From NCBI GenBank assembly GCA_905213895.1, contig CAJMKE010000013.1, forward strand, positions 1 through 64,000: 64,000 bases of DNA, written 5' to 3'. The notes under the pieces were generated by a model. It saw only the letters and a program-made list of their open reading frames with translations. It did no database searches and had not been told where the DNA came from. Shown here piece after piece: positions 17,705-27,889 of the stretch. Every line of letters begins with the position of its first letter. Within the stretch, counting starts at the first letter, position 1. Both the position numbers and the translations under genes were made by a program. The stretch is from an uncultured Alistipes sp. Its GTDB lineage: Bacteria > Bacteroidota > Bacteroidia > Bacteroidales > Rikenellaceae.

Positions 17705-19510
17705 TTACTGCGAAATCTTCACCAACTGCTCGCGATAGGCGTTGAGGATGCGCGATTTCGAGATGAATCCGCGGTAGTGGTTGTCGCGGTCCACGACCGG
17801 AAGCATCCATGTGCGGTTCTGTTCGAAACGCGGCAGTACGCTCTGTATCTGCTCCTTTTCGAGAATCTTGTCGGGCGGCTGAATCATGTAGTTTGTAATC
17901 GGGCTGCCCCATTTCTCGCGCTTGAACATGTCTTCGCGCAGGTCGTCCAACTGGACTACGCCCAACAGATGCCCGAAATTGTCGATGACGGGGAATATGT
18001 TGCGGTGTGCCGAGGCGATGATGTGTACTATGTCGCCGAGCGTGTAGTTCTCCTTGATGCGCACGAAGTCGGTCTCCATCAACTCTTCGAGTTTGAGGAA
18101 CACGAATACCGACTGGTCTTTGTCGTGCGTGAGCAGTTCGCCCTTCTTGCGCAGCGATTTGGTGTAAATCGAGTCGGGGTCGAGATAGTAATCGACCGCG
18201 AATGCTATACATGCCACTATCATCAGCGGGATGAACAGCCCGTAGCCGTTCGACAGTTCGGCAATAAGGAATATCGACGTGAGCGGCGCATTCATCACAC
18301 CCGCCATCACCCCTGCCATGCCGACGAGCGTGAACGATGCGACGGAGACCTCCCAGCCGAAACACAGATTGCAGAATATCGCCAGTGCCGCGCCCGTGAA
18401 CGCCCCGACGAACAGCGACGGCGCGAACGTTCCGCCGACACCTCCGGCGGCGTTGGTCGTAGCCATAGCGACGACCTTGAAGAACATGACGGCGATAACG
18501 TATATCAGCAGCACCCACCCGATGTCCTTGAACGGGTAGAAGAGCGAGTTCTCGAATATCGCCTGCTCGTTGCCGTGCATCAGCGCGAGAAATCCCTCGT
18601 AACCCTCGCCGTATAGCGGCGGGAATATGAATATCAGTACGCCGAGTATCACTCCGCCCACAATCCAGCGTTTGTACTGCCCCGTAATATTGCGTATGCG
18701 GCTGCCGACGGTGGCATTGGTCTGCGTGAAGTAATAGGACATCAGTCCGCACAGCACTCCGAGAACGATGAACAGCGGAATCTGTCTGATTTGGAATGCG
18801 TCTGCCTCCGTGAGCGTTACGGCGATTATCGGGTCGAAGCCGCGCAGCACGAGAGCGATTGTCGTGGCGGTGATGGACGAAATCAGCAGCGGAATGACCG
18901 AAGCCGACGTGATGTCGAGCATCAGTATCTCCAATACGAATACCACGCCCGTAATCGGAGCCTTGAAGACGGCAGCCAGTGCCGCACCCGCTCCGCAGCA
19001 GAGCAGCAGCGTGATGTTGCGGTAGTTGAGGCGTGCGAGTTTGCCGACGTTGGAGCCTATCGCCGCGCCCGTAAGCACGATAGGTGCTTCGGGACCGACC
19101 GAACCTCCGAATCCGATGGTCGTCGCGCCGCCTACGATTGATGTCCAGCAGTTGTGTCCCGCGATTCGCGAGCCGCGGCGCGACATGGCGTAGAGAACCC
19201 GCGTAACGCCCTCCGAGATGTTGTCCTTGACTATGTATTTTACGAACAGCGTGGCGAGGACGATTCCGAGCGCAGGGTAGATGAAGTAGAGGAAGTGATA
19301 GGTGTCCACGTCGAACCAGTTCACGAGGCAACTCTTTATGGCGTAGAGCAGCAGTTCGAACAGGTACGTTCCGAACCCTGCCAGCGCACCGACGACGACG
19401 GCGAGTATGGCGAGCATCTGCCGCTCGTTGAGCCGCTTGGTCATCCGCAGAAACCATGCGTAGATGCGTTCGCGTTTGGCTGCCTTTATGTAGTTCGAGT
19501 GTTCTATCAC
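17705..19510 (-). CDS. ClC family chloride channel/antiporter with C-terminal CBS pair
   Basis: A 601-residue inner-membrane protein with about ten or more hydrophobic segments. ClC selectivity motifs are visible as GFGGSVGPEAPIVLTGA (about residue 145) and GGVGGTFAPSLFVGAFTGA (about 335). The last 140 residues are two CBS domains, which in relatives sense adenine nucleotides. ClC proteins carry chloride or exchange it for protons. The proton-glutamate region reads GPEAP where GREGP is common, so I do not decide between channel and antiporter. Confidence 0.9.
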   Translation of the reverse strand: MIEHSNYIKAAKRERIYAWFLRMTKRLNERQMLAILAVVVGALAGFGTYLFELLLYAIKSCLVNWFDVDTYHFLYFIYPALGIVLATLFVKYIVKDNISEGVTRVLYAMSRRGSRIAGHNCWTSIVGGATTIGFGGSVGPEAPIVLTGAAIGSNVGKLARLNYRNITLLLCCGAGAALAAVFKAPITGVVFVLEILMLDITSASVIPLLISSITATTIALVLRGFDPIIAVTLTEADAFQIRQIPLFIVLGVLCGLMSYYFTQTNATVGSRIRNITGQYKRWIVGGVILGVLIFIFPPLYGEGYEGFLALMHGNEQAIFENSLFYPFKDIGWVLLIYVIAVMFFKVVAMATTNAAGGVGGTFAPSLFVGAFTGAALAIFCNLCFGWEVSVASFTLVGMAGVMAGVMNAPLTSIFLIAELSNGYGLFIPLMIVACIAFAVDYYLDPDSIYTKSLRKKGELLTHDKDQSVFVFLKLEELMETDFVRIKENYTLGDIVHIIASAHRNIFPVIDNFGHLLGVVQLDDLREDMFKREKWGSPITNYMIQPPDKILEKEQIQSVLPRFEQNRTWMLPVVDRDNHYRGFISKSRILNAYREQLVKISQ

Positions 19511-19545
19511 GGCGAATCGTTCGTAATGTTTTGCAGTCGCTTAAT

Positions 19546-20667
19546 CTACTCCGCCTTGTATTTCGCCGCCTGCTCGGCAATCAGTGCCTTGTCCTCGAAA
19601 TAGTTGATTTTCATCGCTGCACGCACCTCGTTCAAAGTCTGTGCCGCGACCTCGCGGGCAGCCGCCGAACCGTTTTCGAGAATGCGGTAGACCTCCTCGA
19701 TGTTCTGCTCCCACTCCTTGCGGCGTGCGCGTATCGGTTCGAGCAGTTCGTTGAGTACCGCGATGAGGAACTTCTTTATCTTCACGTCGCCCAGTCCGCC
19801 TCGGCGGTAGTGCGCTTTCAGTTCGTCGAGCGATGCGTAGTCGGGCAGGTATTTTGCGAAATGCTCCGGACGGCAGAATGCGTCGAGATAGATGAAGACG
19901 CAGTTGCCCTCGACCTTGCCCGGGTCTTCGACATGGATATGGTCGGGGTCGGTGTACATGCCCATCACTTTCTGCTTGACCTCTTTTTCGGTGTCGGACA
20001 GGTAGATGCAGTTGCCGAGCGATTTGCTCATCTTTGCCTTGCCGTCGGTTCCCGGCAGACGCATGCACGCAGCGTTGTCGGGCAGCAGAATCTCCGGCAT
20101 GACGAGCGTTTCGCCGTATACCGAGTTGAACTTGTTTACGATTTCGCGGGTCTGCTCTATCATCGGCTCCTGGTCTTCGCCCGCAGGAACGGTAGTCGCC
20201 TTGAATGCGGTGATGTCCGACGCCTGCGAGATAGGGTAGGTGAAGAATCCGACCGGAATGCCCTTCTTCTGCGTGGTGTCGCCCTCCGCCACGTCGTCCG
20301 AGAAGCCGCGCATCTTGATTTCGCTCTTGACGGTCGGGTTGCGTTGCAGACGCGATACCGTAACGAGGTTCATATAGTAGAACGCGAGTTCGCACAGTTC
20401 GGCTACCTGCGACTGGATGAAGACGGTCGATTTCGACGGGTCGATGCCGCACGAAAGGTAGTCGAGCGCGACCTCGATTATGTTCTGACGAACCTTTTCG
20501 GGATTGTCTGCGTTGTCGGTCAGTGCCTGTGCGTCGGCTATCATGATGAAAATCTTCTCGAACTCACCCGAATTCTGCAACTCCACACGGCGTCGCAGCG
20601 AGCCGACGAAGTGTCCCAAATGGAGGCGTCCCGTCGGACGGTCGCCCGTTAAAATAATCTTGCCCAT
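19546..20667 (-). CDS. trpS: Tryptophanyl-tRNA synthetase
   Basis: A 373-residue class I synthetase. The HIGH-type element is in [17 protein letters not shown] (about residue 10) and the KMSKS loop is [16 protein letters not shown] (about 210). Slightly longer than the typical 330-350, mainly in the insert after the second motif, as in many Bacteroidetes. It charges tRNA-Trp in the cytoplasm. Confidence 0.96.
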   Translation of the reverse strand: MGKIILTGDRPTGRLHLGHFVGSLRRRVELQNSGEFEKIFIMIADAQALTDNADNPEKVRQNIIEVALDYLSCGIDPSKSTVFIQSQVAELCELAFYYMNLVTVSRLQRNPTVKSEIKMRGFSDDVAEGDTTQKKGIPVGFFTYPISQASDITAFKATTVPAGEDQEPMIEQTREIVNKFNSVYGETLVMPEILLPDNAACMRLPGTDGKAKMSKSLGNCIYLSDTEKEVKQKVMGMYTDPDHIHVEDPGKVEGNCVFIYLDAFCRPEHFAKYLPDYASLDELKAHYRRGGLGDVKIKKFLIAVLNELLEPIRARRKEWEQNIEEVYRILENGSAAAREVAAQTLNEVRAAMKINYFEDKALIAEQAAKYKAE

Positions 20668-20826
20668 TGTGTCTGAATGTTAATTAACGGCAAAAATATG
20701 AAAAATTCTCGCTCCGCGGCGAATCGGCGTTGAAATTATAGTTATTTTTTATAACTTTGTAAGCGGTTATATACAATTTTACACTAACGGTATTCCAAAT
20801 CCGTATGTCTTTGCGGGCTCCGACGA

Positions 20827-20872
20827 AAGTCCCCCGCACAGGCGGGGGATTTAGGGGGTGGGTAACACGGAG
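20827..20872. repeat. 46-base hairpin element, copy 2
   Basis: Exact inverted copy of 15521-15566. It lies in the 441-base spacer between the divergent trpS and oxyR genes. Confidence 0.9.
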
Positions 20873-20948
20873 ATAAAAACTACCAGACTGTCGGTTCCTT
20901 GAAAACAGAGATTGACGGCGTCCGGATAATCAGTGTTATAAAACATCA

Positions 20949-20987
20949 CTCCCCCGCACAGGCGGGGGATTTAGAGGGTGGGTAACA
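20949..20987. repeat. 46-base hairpin element, copy 3 (shortened variant)
   Basis: Same orientation as copy 2, one mismatch (GAGGG for GGGGG) over 39 bases. The flanks after copies 2 and 3 also resemble each other (CGGTTC, then a short tail), so a unit of roughly 120 bases may have been duplicated. The spacer 20668-21108 holds these copies, a TAACTTTG promoter-like site at 20751, and no gene. Confidence 0.8.
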
Positions 20988-21108
20988 TCTGTGTACGCGG
21001 CTTTGCCGCGAGAACCGTAACGGTCGGTTCTCTGAATACATATAATAACTCGATTCGGTGTAAAGTTGTATGTAGTTGCCGATTTGTATTTCCAAATAAT
21101 ATGTCGAT

Positions 21109-22011
21109 ATGACGATAGTCCAACTCGAATACCTACTTGCCGTTGCCAATTTCGGCAGTTTCTCGGTCGCTGCGGAACACTGTTTCGTTACGCAGCCGTC
21201 GTTGAGCATGCAGATAAAGTCGCTCGAAGACGAGTTGGGCGTCATGCTGCTCGACCGCTCGAAAAAGCCCGTCATACCGACCGAGGCGGGCGAGGCGGTG
21301 CTGGCGCAGGCACGCGAGACGCTGCGCGAGTACAACTCGATAAAGGAGGTCGTCGCCCGCATCAAGGGCGAGATGTCGGGTCGCATACGGCTCGGCGTCA
21401 TCCCGACCATCGCCCCCTACATGCTGCATAAGTTCATCCCCGATTTCGTGCAGCGTTATCCGAAAGTGGAACTCGAAATCCGCGAGATGAAGACCGAGTA
21501 CATCATCGACGCTCTGAACCGCGACCGCATAGACGCCGCGCTGGTTGCGGGCGGAACGTGCGGCGACGGCATTCTGGAATACGACCTGTTCGACGACCGG
21601 TTCTTCGCCTACGTGTCGCCCGACAGTCCGCTCTACAACAAGTCCAATATCCGTATCGAGGATATCGACATGCGCGACCTGATTCTGTTGAGTGCGGGCA
21701 ACTGTATGCGCGACCAGGTCCTCGAACTGTGTCAGGCTCGCAAGGGTGTGCCGGCGCATTACAGTTTCGAGTCGGGTTCGCTCGATACGCTGATGCGCAT
21801 CGTCGATTGCACGTCGTGCATGACCGTGATTCCCGAAATGGCGGTCGAGTATATCCCGAAAGAGCGGCGGTCGCAGGTGAAGAATCTGCTCAAAGGGGCT
21901 TCGTCGCGCAAAATTTCGCTCGCCATCCGCCGTACCTACGTGAAAAAATCCATCGTCGATGCGTTGAAGGAGACGATTCTCGAATGCGTTGTCCGACCGC
22001 AGCGGAAATAG
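21109..22011 (+). CDS. oxyR: Hydrogen-peroxide-responsive LysR regulator OxyR
   Basis: This 300-residue LysR-type regulator has an amino-terminal winged helix (QLEYLLAVANFGSFSVAA, residues 5-22) and a ligand-sensing domain. By direct count the cysteines of SAGNCMRDQVLELC are residues 199 and 208, exactly the numbers of the redox-active pair in E. coli OxyR. Peroxide should form a disulfide between them and switch transcription of catalase and peroxide-defence genes. No such target gene is next to it. Confidence 0.93.
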   Translation: MTIVQLEYLLAVANFGSFSVAAEHCFVTQPSLSMQIKSLEDELGVMLLDRSKKPVIPTEAGEAVLAQARETLREYNSIKEVVARIKGEMSGRIRLGVIPTIAPYMLHKFIPDFVQRYPKVELEIREMKTEYIIDALNRDRIDAALVAGGTCGDGILEYDLFDDRFFAYVSPDSPLYNKSNIRIEDIDMRDLILLSAGNCMRDQVLELCQARKGVPAHYSFESGSLDTLMRIVDCTSCMTVIPEMAVEYIPKERRSQVKNLLKGASSRKISLAIRRTYVKKSIVDALKETILECVVRPQRK

Positions 22012-22107
22012 CCGTCGACCGGCGTTTTTCTTCTTGCCGTTTATATCTTTTGCGATGCTCCGCAGTGTCCTTTTTGAGGATATTTCATTGTCATGTCGCC
22101 GAAAATG

Positions 22108-22127
22108 TATAACTTTGCAAAGTTATA
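22108..22127. promoter_or_regulatory. Perfect 20-base palindrome overlapping two opposed -7 boxes
   Basis: TATAACTTTG is followed directly by its exact reverse complement. Each half contains TAACTTTG, a match to the Bacteroidetes -7 box TAnnTTTG, one per strand. It lies 17 bases before the rsfS start. Confidence 0.6.
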
Positions 22128-22143
22128 TGTACATTTATTTTGT

Positions 22144-22494
22144 ATGGAGAAACTCATTGAAACCATAGTAAGTGCGATTCAGGATAAGAAGGGTAAGGAT
22201 ATAGTGTCGTTGGACCTTAGCGGGTTCGACGGGGCGATATGTTCGAATTTCGTGGTCTGCAACGCCGATTCGACCACGCAGGTGGCGGCTATCGCCGACG
22301 GTATCGAGGAGAAGGTTCTCGAAACGCTCGGTGAGAGCGCGTGGCGCGTCGAGGGCAAGCAGAGCGGACTGTGGGTGGCAATCGACTATATCGACGTGGT
22401 GGTGCATATCTTCCAGACCGAGTTGCGCGGATACTACAAACTCGAAGAGTTGTGGGCGGATGCTCCGTCCGTGCATTACGACAGCGAATATTAG
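22144..22494 (+). CDS. rsfS: Ribosomal silencing factor RsfS
   Basis: A 116-residue RsfS/Iojap protein that binds ribosomal protein uL14 and blocks subunit joining during starvation. Family segments are KKGKDIVSLDLSG, FVVCNADSTTQVAAIADGI and VAIDYIDVVVHIFQTELRGYY. I chose ATG at 22144, which gives the usual length; the frame is open further upstream through the promoter palindrome. It precedes ftsH, a pairing common in Bacteroidetes. Confidence 0.95.
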   Translation: MEKLIETIVSAIQDKKGKDIVSLDLSGFDGAICSNFVVCNADSTTQVAAIADGIEEKVLETLGESAWRVEGKQSGLWVAIDYIDVVVHIFQTELRGYYKLEELWADAPSVHYDSEY

Positions 22495-22600
22495 GAGCGA
22501 TATTTGCAATGGTCGCAGTGCGATTTTGAAGAAAACGGGAAATCCGGCATACTTTAATCCGTGAGAATGCCGTTTTCACGAAGAGTGTAACAGAAAAATT

Positions 22601-24646
22601 ATGGGAAAAATAAACAATAACGGCGTTAAGTTGCCGAATATGCCGCGCCCCAACATCATGTGGCTGTGGTCTTTGATATTGATATTCATTCTCGGATACT
22701 CTCTGTTTTCGTCGGAGGACGGCGCGCCGGTCCAGAGCGACTGGTATACCGTCGAGGAGATGATAGAGCGCGGGGAGGTCGAAAAGATAAATATCGTCAA
22801 CCGCGACGTCGCGCAGGTGTACCTGAAAAAGGACGCCGTGGAGCGTTACCGCAACACCGATGACGCGAAGTTGAAGAAGATGCCGTCTACGGGGTCGCAA
22901 CTGGTATTCAATATAGGTTCCGTCGATACGTTCCGTCAGGATTTCGACAAGGCGGTCGAATCGTCGGGCAACAAGGTCGTGCTTCTGTACGAGAACGACA
23001 CTCAGGACTGGGTCGGAATCCTGATTACGTGGCTGCCGTGGATAGTGATTATCGGTGTATGGATATTCCTTATGCGCAGCATGTCCCGCGGCGGTGGCGG
23101 CGGAAGCGGCGGCATAATGAATGTCGGCAAGGCGCGTGCGCAGGAGTTCAACCCCGACGACCCGTCGCGCAAAATTACGTTCAAGGACGTTGCGGGTCTC
23201 GAAGAGGCGAAGGTCGAAATCATGGAGATAGTCGATTTCCTGAAACATGCCGACAAATACCGCGAACTCGGTGCCAAGATTCCGAAGGGCGCGCTGCTCG
23301 TCGGTCCTCCGGGAACCGGCAAGACCCTGCTTGCGAAGGCGGTGGCGGGCGAAGCCAACGTGCCGTTCCTTTCGATTTCGGGTTCGGATTTCGTCGAGAT
23401 GTTTGTCGGCGTCGGCGCGTCGCGCGTCCGCGACCTGTTCGACCAGGCGAAGCAGAAGGCTCCGTGCATCGTCTTCATCGACGAAATCGACGCAATCGGA
23501 CGTGCGCGCGGAAAGAACGCGGGATTTTCGGGTAACGACGAGCGCGAGAATACACTCAACCAGTTGCTTACCGAGATGGACGGATTCCAGACCAATGCCG
23601 GCGTGATAGTGCTGGCGGCGACCAACCGTGCCGACATCCTCGACAAGGCACTGATGCGTGCCGGTCGTTTCGACCGTCAGATAGAGGTCGGCTTGCCGGA
23701 GGTTCACGAGCGCAAGGCTATCTTCGACGTGCATCTGCGCCGTCTGAAACTCGACCCGAAACTCGACCGCGAGTTCCTCGCCAAACAGACCCCCGGTTTT
23801 TCGGGAGCCGACATAGCGAACGTATGCAACGAAGCGGCGCTGATTGCCGCCCGTCATGACAAGAAGGTCGTGTCGAAGGAGGATTTCCTTGCAGCCATCG
23901 ACCGTATAATCGGCGGACTGGAACGCAAGAACAAGGTCATCACGCCTCACGAGAAGAAGACCATCGCATACCACGAAGCGGGACATGCGACGGTAAGTTG
24001 GATTCTCGAAAATGCGAATCCGCTCGTTAAGGTAACCATCATACCGCGCGGCAAGGCTCTCGGCGCGGCTTGGTATCTGCCCGAGGAGCGGCAGATTACG
24101 ACCCGCGAACAGATGATGGACGAGTTGGCGGCTACGCTTGCAGGACGCGTTTCGGAGCAGATGTTCTTCGGGCATCTTTCGACGGGCGCGCTGAACGATT
24201 TGGAGCGCGTTACGAAGCAGGCATACGCAATGGTCGCCTACTACGGCATGAGCGAAAAGGTAGGTACGTTGAGTTACTACGATTCGACGGGACAGAGCGA
24301 TATGGCGTTCACGAAGCCTTATTCCGAGCAGACGGCGCGCGACATCGACGACGAAGTCCGTGCGATAATCGACAAGGCTTACGCAATGGCTGAAAACGTG
24401 CTGACCGAGCATCGCGACGGCATGGTGCGGCTCGCCGAACTGCTGCTCGAACGCGAAGTGGTGTTCACCGAGGATGTCGAGAATATCTTCGGCAAGCGCA
24501 AGAAGGACGTTGAGCGCGAGCGTATCGAGGCGGAGCGTCTGGCTGCGATGCGCGAGGGCGAAAAGGAGTTGAAGGAGATTGAAAACAAGGAGGGCGGAGC
24601 CGAGACCGGTGCAGGCGAACCGGCTGCCGCGGATAAAATATCGTAA
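22601..24646 (+). CDS. ftsH: ATP-dependent zinc metalloprotease FtsH
   Basis: A 681-residue membrane protease. Two membrane segments (about residues 16-33 and 137-157) bracket a periplasmic domain. The AAA+ module has Walker [14 protein letters not shown], Walker [13 protein letters not shown] and the second region of homology [20 protein letters not shown]. The zinc site is HEAGH with a downstream acidic ligand. It degrades membrane and short-lived proteins. The tail after about 610 is charged ([20 protein letters not shown]). It is the second gene of the run rsfS-ftsH-cdsA-psd. Confidence 0.97.
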   Translation: MGKINNNGVKLPNMPRPNIMWLWSLILIFILGYSLFSSEDGAPVQSDWYTVEEMIERGEVEKINIVNRDVAQVYLKKDAVERYRNTDDAKLKKMPSTGSQLVFNIGSVDTFRQDFDKAVESSGNKVVLLYENDTQDWVGILITWLPWIVIIGVWIFLMRSMSRGGGGGSGGIMNVGKARAQEFNPDDPSRKITFKDVAGLEEAKVEIMEIVDFLKHADKYRELGAKIPKGALLVGPPGTGKTLLAKAVAGEANVPFLSISGSDFVEMFVGVGASRVRDLFDQAKQKAPCIVFIDEIDAIGRARGKNAGFSGNDERENTLNQLLTEMDGFQTNAGVIVLAATNRADILDKALMRAGRFDRQIEVGLPEVHERKAIFDVHLRRLKLDPKLDREFLAKQTPGFSGADIANVCNEAALIAARHDKKVVSKEDFLAAIDRIIGGLERKNKVITPHEKKTIAYHEAGHATVSWILENANPLVKVTIIPRGKALGAAWYLPEERQITTREQMMDELAATLAGRVSEQMFFGHLSTGALNDLERVTKQAYAMVAYYGMSEKVGTLSYYDSTGQSDMAFTKPYSEQTARDIDDEVRAIIDKAYAMAENVLTEHRDGMVRLAELLLEREVVFTEDVENIFGKRKKDVERERIEAERLAAMREGEKELKEIENKEGGAETGAGEPAAADKIS

Positions 24647-24653
24647 CCCGATT

Positions 24654-25517
24654 ATGACTGACAGAATGAAGGACCTTTCGGTAAGGACATTGAGCGGAAT
24701 CGCGCTCGCGGCGATTGTCATCGGCGCGACGCTGTGGTCGAAATGGAGTTTCGGCGCATTGATGTTCCTGGTGGTTATCGGCGGAACAGCCGAGTTTTAC
24801 AGACTGTGCCGACGATGCGGCATCGCCCCTTTGGAGGGCATAGGCATCGTGTCGGCTGCGGGACTGTTTTTGTTGAGTTTCAATATTTTTATGCAGTTCG
24901 GCGGCAACGGCGTGCAGCCTTCGACCGGAGCGGCGGTACTCGGAACGGTTCTGTTCCTGCTGCTGATGGTTCCGACCGCATTCGTGTGCGAACTGTGGCG
25001 CAAGAGCGCGACGCCGATTGCGAATGTCGCCGCCACGTTTACGGGCGTGCTGTATGTCGCACTGCCTGTGTCGCTGCTGATATACGTTCCGCTGCTTTTC
25101 GCAGATGGAGAGTGGCAGCCGTGGATAATGTTGTGCTACATATTTATTATATGGGTGAACGACGTGTTCGCATATCTGGTCGGCGTTTGCTTCGGCAAGC
25201 ACCGCATGTGTTCGCGCATCTCGCCTAAGAAGTCGTGGGAGGGATTCTTCGGCGGCGTAACGGCATCCGTCATTGCGGGTGTCGTCTGCGGATACCTGCT
25301 CGGCGGAGATATGTTCGTGTGGGGAGTGCTGGCGTTGATAGTGTCGGTAACGGGCGTTGCCGGCGATTTCGTCGAGTCGCTTTTCAAACGTTCGGCGGGA
25401 GTGAAGGATTCGGGTGCTATTATGCCTGGACACGGCGGATTTCTGGACCGCTTCGACGCGATGCTGGTGTCCGCGCCTTACGCTTTCGTGTATCTTTTGA
25501 TTTTGGGAAACTGCTAA
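24654..25517 (+). CDS. cdsA: Phosphatidate cytidylyltransferase
   Basis: A 287-residue membrane enzyme that makes CDP-diacylglycerol from phosphatidate and CTP. Eight or so hydrophobic segments lead to the family signature KRSAGVKDSGAIMPGHGG followed by FLDRFDAML. I start at ATG 24654, seven bases after the ftsH stop, rather than at an earlier frame start within ftsH. The next gene, psd, uses a downstream product of the same lipid pathway. Confidence 0.95.
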   Translation: MTDRMKDLSVRTLSGIALAAIVIGATLWSKWSFGALMFLVVIGGTAEFYRLCRRCGIAPLEGIGIVSAAGLFLLSFNIFMQFGGNGVQPSTGAAVLGTVLFLLLMVPTAFVCELWRKSATPIANVAATFTGVLYVALPVSLLIYVPLLFADGEWQPWIMLCYIFIIWVNDVFAYLVGVCFGKHRMCSRISPKKSWEGFFGGVTASVIAGVVCGYLLGGDMFVWGVLALIVSVTGVAGDFVESLFKRSAGVKDSGAIMPGHGGFLDRFDAMLVSAPYAFVYLLILGNC

Positions 25518-25536
25518 CTTAATGATGATATAGTAT

Positions 25537-26232
25537 ATGATGAAAATAAACAAGGAAGGATACAGGATAATCGCCATCTCGGGCGTGTGCTGTACCGCCA
25601 TCTGGGCATTGATATATTACATGCTCGAAGTGCAGGAGAGCGGTTGGCTGCTGTCGATGATTTCGCTGCTGCTCCTGCTGTTCTGGTTCTTCATCGTCTC
25701 GTTTTTCCGCGAGCCGCGGCGCGTGAAGATTCACGATAACCATCTCGTGTTCTCGCCTTGCGACGGACGTGTGGTGGTTACGGAACTCGTGCGCGACGAC
25801 GAGTATTTCGGCGGCGGGGAGCGGATGCAGATTTCGATATTCATGTCGGTAACCAACATCCACATGAACTGGTTTCCGGTGGGCGGCATCGTCCGCTACT
25901 TCAAGTACCACCCGGGACGCTTCCTCATCGCATGGCATCCCAAGTCGTCTACCGAGAACGAGCGTACCACGACCGTAATCGAGACGCCGGAGGGCAAGGA
26001 GGTGCTTTTCCGCCAAATTGCAGGCGTTGTAGCGCGCCGTATCGTGTCCTACATGAAACTGGGCGACAAGGTGGAGCAGAACGATGTGTGCGGATTCATA
26101 AAATTCGGCTCGCGAATCGACATTCTGCTGCCGAAGGATGCCGAACTGCTCGTCGAAATCGGCGACCAGGTGGTCGGTACCCAGACTCCGCTCGCGCGAA
26201 TCGGCGGCGGCAAGGGCATCGACGGCGAATAA
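25537..26232 (+). CDS. psd: Phosphatidylserine decarboxylase (short, archaeal-type)
   Basis: A 231-residue proenzyme that yields phosphatidylethanolamine. Two membrane segments at the amino end are followed by FSPCDGRVV, MSVTNIHMNWFPVGG and the cleavage region FIKFGSRIDILLP, where the Ser after Gly becomes the pyruvoyl group. Length is that of the short Psd class. It follows cdsA by 19 bases; a phosphatidylserine synthase is not seen in this window. Confidence 0.95.
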   Translation: MMKINKEGYRIIAISGVCCTAIWALIYYMLEVQESGWLLSMISLLLLLFWFFIVSFFREPRRVKIHDNHLVFSPCDGRVVVTELVRDDEYFGGGERMQISIFMSVTNIHMNWFPVGGIVRYFKYHPGRFLIAWHPKSSTENERTTTVIETPEGKEVLFRQIAGVVARRIVSYMKLGDKVEQNDVCGFIKFGSRIDILLPKDAELLVEIGDQVVGTQTPLARIGGGKGIDGE

Positions 26233-26264
26233 TTTGCATATAACACGGGAAAGGGAATACAACC

Positions 26265-27371
26265 ATGAATCTTACTCCGCAATTACTTATGCGCTGGGCG
26301 GTCGGAATTATCGTTGCGGTCGTCATCGGCTCCGTATTGTGGTATTTCAGGTCGATAGTCATATATATTCTCGTTTCGGGAATCCTCGCCATAATGGGTC
26401 GTCCGATGGTGCGGGCGGTCGCCAATATCCGCGTGGGCAGATGGCATGTACGTCGCTGGATGGCAGCCCTGCTGACGCTGATATGCATGTGGGTGGTGAT
26501 AATTTCCGTGTGTTCGATAATCGTTCCGCTCGTCATCAACGAAATCTACGAACTCGCGTCGCTCGACCTGAAATCGGCTCTGTCCGATATTCAGGAGCCG
26601 CTGGAACGGGTGCAGGAGTATTTGAGCACGATGTTCGTCCTGCCCGAATCGCAGGTTTCGCTGTCGGAAATATTGGTCAGTTCGCTGCGCAACATCCTCG
26701 ACTACGACACAATCAACTCGGCGTTCTCGTCGATAATCGACCTCGGCATCTCGGCATTCGTCGTATTCTTCTCGGTGTCGTTCATCACGTTCTTTTTCAT
26801 GAAGGAGGACGGTCTGTTCTATGCGATGATGACCGCCGTGTTTCCCGACCGCTACAAGGAGAACGTAACCCGTGCGCTCGACAAGATAACGGTGCTGCTG
26901 TCGCGCTATTTCACGGGACTGCTGACCGAGAGTTTCATATTGATGATAATCATTTCGCTTACCATGATTGCTTTCGGCATGCGTACGGAGGACGCCTGCT
27001 TCATCGCGATTACCATGGGTGTCATGAACGTGATTCCGTATGCCGGTCCGCTTATGGGTGGTATCGCGTCTATATTCATCGGCATAGTCAATCCTATCGA
27101 CGGCTACACGATAGGGCATACGATAAGCATCATCGTCTTCTCGCTGCTCGTGATAAAGTGCATCGACGATTTCATTTTGCAGCCGACGATATATTCCGAG
27201 CGCGTCAAGGCACATCCGCTCGAAATATTCATCGTCATCCTGCTTGCCGGTTCGATAGGCGGAATTCTCGGAATGCTGCTGGCGATACCGTCGTATACGG
27301 TGCTGCGCGTGTTCGCCAAGGAGTTCTTTTCCCAATTTACACTCGTACAAAAACTTACTGAGAAAGTCTGA
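26265..27371 (+). CDS. AI-2E (PerM) family membrane transporter
   Basis: A 368-residue protein with about seven or eight hydrophobic segments and the family motifs FFMKEDG at about 180, PYAGPLMGGIASIFIG at about 265 and the C-terminal LVIKCIDDFILQPTIYS and HPLEIFIVILLAGSIGGILG. The family contains exporters of autoinducer-2 but also sodium/proton antiporters, so the cargo is unknown. It lies 32 bases after psd and one base before the riboflavin kinase gene, so it is probably part of the same transcript. Confidence 0.85.
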   Translation: MNLTPQLLMRWAVGIIVAVVIGSVLWYFRSIVIYILVSGILAIMGRPMVRAVANIRVGRWHVRRWMAALLTLICMWVVIISVCSIIVPLVINEIYELASLDLKSALSDIQEPLERVQEYLSTMFVLPESQVSLSEILVSSLRNILDYDTINSAFSSIIDLGISAFVVFFSVSFITFFFMKEDGLFYAMMTAVFPDRYKENVTRALDKITVLLSRYFTGLLTESFILMIIISLTMIAFGMRTEDACFIAITMGVMNVIPYAGPLMGGIASIFIGIVNPIDGYTIGHTISIIVFSLLVIKCIDDFILQPTIYSERVKAHPLEIFIVILLAGSIGGILGMLLAIPSYTVLRVFAKEFFSQFTLVQKLTEKV

Positions 27372-27372
27372 T

Positions 27373-27753
27373 ATGCGGTATATGATAGAGGCGGAGGTTA
27401 TTCGCGGTCAGCAGTTGGGTCGCGAAATGGGTTTCCCGACCGCGAATATGGATATTGCGGAGCGTACCGACATCGAAAACGGTGTCTACCGCTCGTTCGT
27501 CGAGGTGGACGGCAGGGATTATCTTGCCATGTCGAATGTCGGCGTGCGTCCTTCGGTGGACGGCAAGACCCGCCTGCTCGAAACCCACCTTTTCGGTTAT
27601 TGCGGCAATCTCTACGGTCGCCGTCTGCGCGTGCGCCTGTCGGAGAAGATTCGCGACGAGCGCAAGTTCGCATCCATCGATGACTTGAAGGCGCAACTCG
27701 CCGCCGACCGCCTGATGATTCTTGGCGATTCTGCACTCCCGCAACAGCGATAA
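27373..27753 (+). CDS. Stand-alone riboflavin kinase domain
   Basis: A 126-residue protein equal to the C-terminal half of bifunctional RibF. It shows the flavokinase motif GREMGFPTANMDI, the segment GVYRSFVEVDG, VGVRPSVDGKTRLLETHLFG and LSEKIRDERKFASIDDL. It should phosphorylate riboflavin to FMN. The amino-terminal FAD synthetase domain of usual bacterial RibF (about 310 residues) is absent and nothing upstream encodes it. Either a full RibF exists elsewhere or FAD synthesis is separated in this organism. Confidence 0.85.
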   Translation: MRYMIEAEVIRGQQLGREMGFPTANMDIAERTDIENGVYRSFVEVDGRDYLAMSNVGVRPSVDGKTRLLETHLFGYCGNLYGRRLRVRLSEKIRDERKFASIDDLKAQLAADRLMILGDSALPQQR

Positions 27754-27763
27754 CGCCGCACGC

Positions 27764-27817
27764 TTTAACGACGTTAAAGTCTTTAAGGACTTTAAAGACC
27801 CTAACGTCGTTAAGTAT
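27764..27817. repeat. Period-9 array, family I (6 units)
   Basis: TTTAACGAC, GTTAAAGTC, TTTAAGGAC, TTTAAAGAC, CCTAACGTC, GTTAAGTAT, starting ten bases after the riboflavin kinase stop. Confidence 0.9.
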
Positions 27818-27889
27818 TAAACCGCTATTCCGTCTCCGATTCGAGGATTTCGGCGCGCTTATTGTCGTAAGCGCGGTAAAATCTCGATT

